Below, in pieces: positions 33,875 to 38,006 of a stretch of DNA of 38,006 bases. The DNA is taken from the NCBI GenBank assembly GCA_000992395.1, contig LBUD01000002.1:1-38006 (forward strand), given 5' to 3'. Origin of the DNA: Parcubacteria group bacterium GW2011_GWA2_38_13 (GTDB lineage: Bacteria > Patescibacteriota > Patescibacteriia > Buchananbacterales > GWA2-38-13). Both the position numbers and the translations under genes were made by a program. Every line of letters starts with the position of its first letter. Position 1 is the first letter of the stretch. The notes beneath the pieces are model-generated. The model saw nothing but the letters and a program-made list of their open reading frames with translations. It was not told the origin of the DNA and ran no database searches.

Positions 33875-34484
33875 ACTGAATATGTTCTAAAAATTTATTA
33901 ACTCTTTTCTCCATACTCTTATTTCCAAATTCTTTCAGATATCTCATGAGCCTGGCCTTATCGGCCCTACCCTTAAATTCCTCGCCATTAAATCTCATTT
34001 CACTAAAATCATTTTCTGTCTTCAGGTGCGGATTGAAATAAAAATAATCCAAAACCGCTTTTTCAATTTCAGCAATTTTAAAATTATGCCCCTTGTATTC
34101 AACGAGCTTATATCCGAACATCAATGCCGGCCTGATATGTTTATAAATAAATTTTCCAACAACGGATTCAAAATCATTGGTCTTTTCAGAAGTTACCGAT
34201 GTAATGCCATAGACGCTTTCCGGTATTACATTGTAATGGGAAAATGCCATTTCAAGAGAGATATATGATGGCGAGTAGATTTTATTGGCCATTAAAAACA
34301 GCGCTGATTCGTTAATTTCCAAATCAGAAAAGATGTAATAGCCCCTGCGGATCATTTTTATATAACCCTTGCCTTGCCACTCACTCAATCTTCGTAAATC
34401 AAAGTCAGCTTCAATCTTTCTGACATCCTGAAGACTAAAAATCTTAAATTGTTCCAATTTTTGCTTTAATTCAATAAATTGCAT
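33867..34484 (-). CDS. AbiEi-type antitoxin, winged-helix
   Basis: 205 residues. The N-terminal winged-helix segment (FSLQDVRKIE...LSEWQGKGYIKMIRRGYYIF, about 15-52) and the following body (SPSYISLEMAFSHYNVIPE...SVYGITSVTSEK) match AbiEi antitoxins of type IV systems. Such proteins bind their own promoter and repress it, and counter the AbiEii toxin. A perfect inverted repeat (34497-34514) in the predicted transcription start region is a candidate operator. ATG at 34484 has GGGA a few bases upstream as a ribosome site. It overlaps the toxin gene by 8 bases. Confidence 0.82.
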   Translation of the reverse strand: MQFIELKQKLEQFKIFSLQDVRKIEADFDLRRLSEWQGKGYIKMIRRGYYIFSDLEINESALFLMANKIYSPSYISLEMAFSHYNVIPESVYGITSVTSEKTNDFESVVGKFIYKHIRPALMFGYKLVEYKGHNFKIAEIEKAVLDYFYFNPHLKTENDFSEMRFNGEEFKGRADKARLMRYLKEFGNKSMEKRVNKFLEHIQYA

Positions 34485-34496
34485 ATATTCCCGTAT

Positions 34497-34514
34497 TATG
34501 TTATTTTTAACATA
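34497..34514 (-). promoter_or_regulatory. Candidate AbiEi operator
   Basis: A perfect inverted repeat TATGTTA-N4-TAACATA lies between the AbiEi start codon and a predicted -10 (TATAAT, 34522-34527). It would cover the transcription start, a good place for autorepression. The -35 (TTATTT, 34545-34550) is weak. Confidence 0.5.
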
Positions 34515-34541
34515 CTATGGAATTATAATAGCATCTATTCA

Positions 34542-34597
34542 TAAAAATAACAACAAATCTGGTTATGCTTCCTCAAGCATATTAAGGAAGTTTTTTT
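34542..34597 (+). repeat. PBP 3'-end remnant, copy 2 (internally deleted)
   Basis: Bases 34542-34566 match 35615-35639 at 23 of 25 positions and encode NNNKSGYA, like NNKDGFAY of the PBP C-terminus. They are joined directly to a hairpin with a T-run (CTTCCT...AGGAAG, 34568-34597) that resembles the PBP terminator. The interpretation as a deleted PBP end plus terminator is inference. Confidence 0.6.
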
Positions 34598-34604
34598 ATA
34601 ATAA

Positions 34605-35492
34605 TTATTTTTTGTCATTGTCCGCTCCAATTTTCCAAATATTCTTCTCTAAGAAAGCTTCAATAGTTTGCCGGGTGGCCTTGTTGATCAAATTTGAATG
34701 CGACAGTTTATTTTCTTTAGCATACTCAGCCAGGGTAACAATTTTTTTGCCCTCCAAATATGCCAACCGTTTATGATAGCTATTGGTCAGCGCTTTTCCT
34801 ACTATTTCTTCCATAATTGAAGCCTTGCCTTTCATATCAAACTCTCTAAATGCTTCGTAATACTTCTTCCGATCAATAAATTTGATATTTATCGGAACAA
34901 ACCCCTCGCGGATTAAAGCATAATTATTAATGACTCTCCCGATCCGGCCATTGCCATCGCAAAACGGATGGGTATATTCAAAAGTCAAATGCAGCTTTGC
35001 AATACGGTTGATAATATTTTCATAGTTCGTCGCATTATATTCAGCTAACATTTTTTCCAACCGATCCGCCACTTCTTTTGGATTGGGAGCAATATGATTT
35101 CCAACCCGCACAAATTCGTTATCTTTCCTAAATCTGCCGGCGATGTCATCCCGTATGTTAGAAATTAGCATTTTATGCAGAGACAAAATCACTTCCAAAG
35201 AAAGCTCTTGTTCTTTGGCTCTTGTATCAATATACGATACGACCCTGGCCAAATTTTTGGCTTCAAAAATTTCTCGTTCAGTAATATATCTGTCCAAATC
35301 AATTTGCAACAATATTTTTTCGGTTTCTTCAAGAGTAAGCGTGCTATTTTCGATGGCGTTGGAGTTATAGACCTGTTCGGCCACTTCGGTTTCCGCGATA
35401 AGCTTAATAAGCGCGTCTTTACCCAAAGACGCTTTATAGTATCTTTCGCGGAGCGAATTTATTTCGTTGAAAACTTTAAGTATTTTTGTCAT
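34605..35492 (-). CDS. Fic-family protein, class II, probable AMPylase
   Basis: 295 residues from the ATG at 35492; the ORF start at 35510 lies in the predicted -10 element and was rejected. The Fic core HPFCDGNGRIGR (H175-) is complete, so AMP or related transfer to a target protein is expected. The N-terminal SNAIEN (44-49) fits the inhibitory [S/T]xxxE[G/N] helix of class II Fic proteins, which blocks ATP binding until relieved. A C-terminal helix-turn-helix-like segment (TLAEYAKENKLSHSNLINKA) may bind DNA. The promoter overlaps a long palindrome, fitting autoregulation. The target protein is unknown. It is the second module of the accessory block. Confidence 0.9.
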   Translation of the reverse strand: MTKILKVFNEINSLRERYYKASLGKDALIKLIAETEVAEQVYNSNAIENSTLTLEETEKILLQIDLDRYITEREIFEAKNLARVVSYIDTRAKEQELSLEVILSLHKMLISNIRDDIAGRFRKDNEFVRVGNHIAPNPKEVADRLEKMLAEYNATNYENIINRIAKLHLTFEYTHPFCDGNGRIGRVINNYALIREGFVPINIKFIDRKKYYEAFREFDMKGKASIMEEIVGKALTNSYHKRLAYLEGKKIVTLAEYAKENKLSHSNLINKATRQTIEAFLEKNIWKIGADNDKK

Positions 35493-35500
35493 ATATAACC

Positions 35501-35544
35501 AGTATACCATTTTTCACGGTTTTGTCAACATAACCGTGAAAAAT
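35501..35544 (-). promoter_or_regulatory. Fic promoter embedded in a 13-bp inverted repeat
   Basis: On the minus strand TTGACA, a 16-base spacer and TATACT (35501-35506) form a near-consensus promoter. A perfect 13-bp inverted repeat (AACCGTGAAAAAT, outer limits 35509-35544, 10-base spacer) places the -35 in its centre and one arm over the spacer. Transcription would begin about one base before the ATG at 35492, giving an almost leaderless mRNA. The palindrome is a strong operator candidate. Confidence 0.7.
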
Positions 35545-35615
35545 ATATTAAAATCATACCATTTTCATCTTTTTGGCTATAAATCTCCAATAAACTGCAT
35601 ATCCCACAGTATGCT

Positions 35616-35679
35616 AAAAATAACAACAAATATGGTCATACCTACCAAAGCGATCGGATTACGGTAGAGATAAAATGAT
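35616..35679 (+). repeat. PBP 3'-end remnant, copy 3
   Basis: Bases 35641-35676 repeat the PBP gene end with one mismatch. In the PBP frame the segment from 35616 reads KNNNKYGHTYQSDRITVEIK then a stop, against NNKDGFAYQSDRIMVEIK in the PBP. No start codon or gene surrounds it, so it is a remnant. Confidence 0.8.
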
Positions 35680-35713
35680 TTTATTTAGTAAAATTCCGCA
35701 CGAGTGCATGTTT

Positions 35714-35742
35714 TTGACATAAAAATTACAAAATGCTACCAT
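35714..35742 (+). promoter_or_regulatory. Predicted promoter of the coiled-coil protein gene
   Basis: Perfect TTGACA (35714-35719), 17-base spacer and TACCAT (35737-35742) precede the ATG at 35765 with a leader of about 16 bases. Confidence 0.55.
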
Positions 35743-35764
35743 TAAACTTATAACATCAAATACT

Positions 35765-36094
35765 ATGGATAAAAACAAACAGCATCTCTTATTATCTGAA
35801 GACTTTAAGGGGTTGGCCAAACTTATGAATGGTCGTTTTGATGAGCTTGAAGAAAACCTCAAAACCGAAATTAAACAGTCGTTCAATGAGGTTGATGACC
35901 GATTCAATGGAGCAGATAAACGATTTGATGCAATAGACGAACGATTCGAAAAAGTGGAAAAACGATTCGACAAAATTGATGGAAAACTGGATAAAATTGA
36001 GAAAACTCTAAAAACGAATGAAAAGCGAGACGAGGTTTTCGCCGAGAAGCTTAATCTTGATCTTAAAGCAGTTGACGCAGGAGCTCAAGGATAG
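35765..36094 (+). CDS. Small coiled-coil protein
   Basis: 109 residues, highly charged, no membrane segment or signal. Residues of about 24-90 form a continuous heptad pattern of repeated RFDxID/RFEKVEKRFDKIDGKLDKIEKTL units, so a parallel coiled-coil oligomer is likely. The N-terminus LLLSEDFKGLAKLMNGRFDELEENL resembles small hypothetical proteins often found beside nucleases or toxin modules, but no function is recognised. It has its own promoter and is followed by a strong terminator, so it is a single-gene unit. Its position between the defence block and the restriction-modification locus hints at an accessory role only. Confidence 0.7.
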   Translation: MDKNKQHLLLSEDFKGLAKLMNGRFDELEENLKTEIKQSFNEVDDRFNGADKRFDAIDERFEKVEKRFDKIDGKLDKIEKTLKTNEKRDEVFAEKLNLDLKAVDAGAQG

Positions 36095-36150
36095 CATCTT
36101 TCGGCAGCATTTGACTCCATACTCATAATCTATAAATACTAAACTATTAC

Positions 36151-36177
36151 AAAAAGACGCTCACTGAGCGTCTTTTT
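36151..36177 (+). terminator. Intrinsic terminator after the coiled-coil gene
   Basis: A perfect 12-bp stem AAAAAGACGCTC / GAGCGTCTTTTT with an ACT loop and a T-run. It ends the plus-strand gene and could also stop minus-strand transcription arriving from the methyltransferase locus. Confidence 0.85.
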
Positions 36178-36212
36178 AAATCGTTCCTTATAATCTAATC
36201 CAGTAATTTTAT

Positions 36213-36384
36213 TTATAACTTTCCAACAGGAATCTTCCTTAAATTAATATTTGTTATACCCACCCCTAATATTTTCATAATTCTATATGCCTCGTCGCCA
36301 CCTCTTAAATAATATCTCTATACATGGACTTGATCCGTCTATAACCTGAATAACTATTTTATCAGATCCAGTGTTTTGCAACAT
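36213..36384 (-). pseudogene. Frameshifted small ORF downstream of the methyltransferase
   Basis: An ATG (36384) starts four bases after the methyltransferase stop and reads MLQNTGSDKIVIQVIDGSSP... before an out-of-frame end. In the +1 frame the strand continues with protein-like sequence (RYYLRGGDEAYRIMKILGV...PVGKL) to a stop at 36213. A single-base change would join the two into about 57 residues. It is not recognised; it may be the tail of a lost or decayed partner of the restriction-modification locus. The rest of the gap to the terminator holds nothing I can support. Confidence 0.4.
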
Positions 36385-36388
36385 AAAT

Positions 36389-37396
36389 TTAAGCAATTTG
36401 TAGCTGTATCTGTAAGCCCCCCTTTTCCTGTTTTTCTGTATTTGCTATATTTCTAAATAAATTAGGTTTTTTATCCAATTCGCTTAACCTTCTTTCTGAA
36501 ATTTTTACATATTTTTCGTTCGCATCAATACCAATATAATTTTTCCCTAATTTTTTAGCCGCCACCGCGGTTGTCCCGCTGCCAACAAACGGATCTAACA
36601 CGACCGCATCTTTTGAAAAAGCCGACAATTTAATTAAATATTCACAAATAGCTAAGGGCTTAACGGTTTTATGGTCATTGTAATCTCCTTTTTCTTTTTT
36701 TGTCGGTTTCGGCAACAAAAAAGCTCTATCAATTAATTCGTCTATTTTATCTACTGTAAAAACATTCGCCGGATACATATTATCGCCAATTCTGACATTG
36801 GTATCAAATAAACCGACTTCGTGTTTGAGCATATTTTTAAGATATGTTTGATCAGTTGGCTTCTGAGCCATCGCAATTGGCTCAAAGCATGATTTAATTT
36901 GTGGGGTTTTCCATCCTTTCAATTTTTCTTTAATTTTTTCTTTTGCTTTCTCATCTATATCCATCTTTTTAATAAAGTGATCAACGCCCATTGCTTTGGC
37001 TTGATTTTGAGTATAGAGCCACATAAAAGCGTCTCTGATTTCAAAGCCAGCGTCATCTATAGCAGAAGCCATTCTATGGTATAGTCTAGGGCTGGAAAAA
37101 GAAAAGAAAAAACCACCCGGTTTTAAAATCCTGAAAATTTCCGCTGAAATTTTTAAATACCAAGCGTAAAATTTTTTTCCCTGTTCTCTGTCAAATTTCA
37201 TTCCAGCAGGAAGCGATTTAATTGTGTATTGATTACTTTTATTTGATACTTCTTCATAATCCCAATTATTATCAAGCTTATCTAAAAAATATGGGGGGTC
37301 GGTTAAAACAACATCTATTGAATTGGTTTCAACTCGAGGTAAAAATTCTAAGGTATCAGCACAAATTATATTGTTTATAAATTTATCGTTTTTCAT
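36389..37396 (-). CDS. Type II DNA methyltransferase, beta class (N6-adenine or N4-cytosine)
   Basis: 335 residues. The catalytic motif IV VLTDPPYF (about 29-36) comes before the SAM-binding motif I region VVLDPFVGSGTTAVAAKKLGKNYIGIDANEKYV near the C-terminus, the order of beta-class amino methyltransferases. DPPY favours N6-adenine. The middle part (about 130-230), holding the target-recognition region, has no recognisable specificity. The gene starts three bases after the out-of-frame end of the HNH nuclease, as expected for a restriction-modification operon. It protects host DNA if the nuclease is active, and is an orphan if not. Confidence 0.92.
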   Translation of the reverse strand: MKNDKFINNIICADTLEFLPRVETNSIDVVLTDPPYFLDKLDNNWDYEEVSNKSNQYTIKSLPAGMKFDREQGKKFYAWYLKISAEIFRILKPGGFFFSFSSPRLYHRMASAIDDAGFEIRDAFMWLYTQNQAKAMGVDHFIKKMDIDEKAKEKIKEKLKGWKTPQIKSCFEPIAMAQKPTDQTYLKNMLKHEVGLFDTNVRIGDNMYPANVFTVDKIDELIDRAFLLPKPTKKEKGDYNDHKTVKPLAICEYLIKLSAFSKDAVVLDPFVGSGTTAVAAKKLGKNYIGIDANEKYVKISERRLSELDKKPNLFRNIANTEKQEKGGLQIQLQIA

Positions 37397-37399
37397 TTT

Positions 37400-37474
37400 T
37401 TAGAATTTAGGATTTTTTCCTTTAAATTCTTTGTAAAGTATTCTATAGATTATTGTTCTTACGTCTTTATCATT
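37400..37474 (-). pseudogene. Out-of-frame tail of the HNH nuclease gene
   Basis: The +1 frame reads NDKDVRTIIYRILYKEF...NPKF and stops three bases before the methyltransferase ATG, the spacing expected of the original gene end. The final words (AATCCTAAATTC) resemble a type B repeat fragment, so repeat insertion may also have altered this end. Confidence 0.45.
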
Positions 37475-38006
37475 GAGGAATAATATTTCCAGGAACAAGC
37501 GACTTATTTGGATCCATATGCGATTTTTCTAAAATTGTTTTTGACGCCGGCCAATGAAAATGCGGCTTTCCTTCTTGCGAACCGCAAGTGGCACAACGAT
37601 AATTATACTTTTCTTTTATTGCGTCCCAATCGTCAGTTTCTGAAATTCTATGCCCCTTTTTAAATCCAGGATAGGGTTCCTCTAACGTCCAAAATTGGTA
37701 TGATCCTCTTTCTATTTTTAAAACAATATTATCTCGTCCGCCTGCGACTATCCACCAGCCAGCTTGAGCGCCTAAATGTCTGGCCTGTTGGACATCATTT
37801 GTGTTTGGATAATAACTTCTGACAAATTTAGTAAGTTCTTCCTTGCTGACTTTTCTAGTATTTGGGTAATCATATGCTAAATAAACTAAAACCAGTGCAT
37901 CTTTTGTAAATTTTTTCTTTGAAGCGTAAAGTTTAGGTAGCTTTACTCCAAATTGTGCCAAATACTTTTTGTGGTATTCACAAACAGTTTTATAAATGCT
38001 TTCTAT
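37470..38006 (-). CDS. HNH-type restriction endonuclease, 5' partial and probably frameshifted
   Basis: The frame is open to the window edge (IESIYKTVCEYHKKYLAQFG...), so the TTG start at 37961 in the ORF track is not the real one. The N-terminal part reads like a DNA-binding domain of nuclease subunits (SKEELTKFVRSYYPNTNDVQQARHL). The C-terminal part holds half of an HNH/zinc-finger site: YRCATCGSQEGKPHFHWP...LEKSHMDP, ending VPGNIIPQ then TGA. HNH nucleases normally continue with a second Cys pair (CxxCN) here, which is missing. The +1 frame remains open to the methyltransferase, suggesting a frameshift or short deletion. Coupling with the methyltransferase supports a type II nuclease. Confidence 0.72.
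   Translation of the reverse strand: MESIYKTVCEYHKKYLAQFGVKLPKLYASKKKFTKDALVLVYLAYDYPNTRKVSKEELTKFVRSYYPNTNDVQQARHLGAQAGWWIVAGGRDNIVLKIERGSYQFWTLEEPYPGFKKGHRISETDDWDAIKEKYNYRCATCGSQEGKPHFHWPASKTILEKSHMDPNKSLVPGNIIPQ

Noticed and set aside
34498-34776. Plus-strand ORF containing NNNKSGYAS
   Set aside because: It overlaps the Fic gene 3' end and only preserves a PBP remnant; not a coherent protein.
1-38006. Recoded TGA (Gracilibacteria/SR1-type code)
   Set aside because: TGA ends complete proteins at tight ATGA overlaps, and no gene needs TGA as glycine.
1-38006. CRISPR arrays, tRNA or rRNA genes
   Set aside because: No regularly spaced direct repeats, and no tRNA cloverleaf or rRNA signature seen by eye; a covariance-model search would be needed to exclude small RNAs.

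Overview
The window is AT-rich, densely packed and reads with the standard bacterial code (TGA is used as a stop, for example in the ATGA overlap of the GH57 fusion and P-loop kinase genes). The tandem T4SS-type pilin genes, the DUF2079 protein, the many short genes without strong Shine-Dalgarno sites and the AT-rich palindromic intergenic repeats together suggest a Patescibacteria / Candidate Phyla Radiation genome, probably Parcubacteria-like. That placement is inference from gene content; no rRNA or ribosomal protein is present to confirm it.

Layout. (1) 1-3486, plus strand: eight consecutive divergent small pilin-like proteins of the TrbC/VirB2 type, the first cut by the window edge. (2) 3615-5789: a DUF2079 membrane protein carrying an in-frame MITE-like insertion. 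(3) 21806 down to 5892, minus strand: a compact 13-gene apparent operon for cell-surface glycan or glycoprotein synthesis, with four GT-C-like membrane proteins (two a tandem duplicate), three GT2 polyprenyl-phosphate glycosyltransferase-like proteins, two GT4 glycosyltransferases, a DegT/ArnB-type sugar aminotransferase and three SAM methyltransferases. (4) 22174-23476: yebC and ruvC. (5) 23619-33025: a carbohydrate cluster with a GH15 glucoamylase-like enzyme, glycogen synthase, a GH57 domain fused to an APH-type kinase domain, a P-loop kinase, a ROK sugar kinase and a class A penicillin-binding protein. (6) 33026-35690: an accessory block with an AbiEii/AbiEi type IV toxin-antitoxin pair and a Fic protein, each module followed by a degraded copy of the 3' end of the PBP gene. 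(7) 35765-38006: a coiled-coil protein and a type II restriction-modification locus (beta-class methyltransferase plus an HNH-type nuclease that looks frameshifted), with a decayed fragment downstream.

How it fits together. The minus-strand operon has the parts to load sugars onto a polyprenyl carrier (GT2), transfer them at the outer membrane face (GT-C), and decorate chains by amination and methylation. The plus-strand cluster can make an alpha-glucan (GlgA), break it down (GH15, GH57) and phosphorylate the released sugar (ROK, possibly the APH domain). The PBP1A gene end appears to be a repeated insertion site for small defence or conflict modules. The most interesting signals are the serial PBP 3'-end remnants, the GH57-APH fusion, the eight-pilin array, two families of palindromic intergenic repeats that run up to start codons, and the MITE-like element read through as protein.
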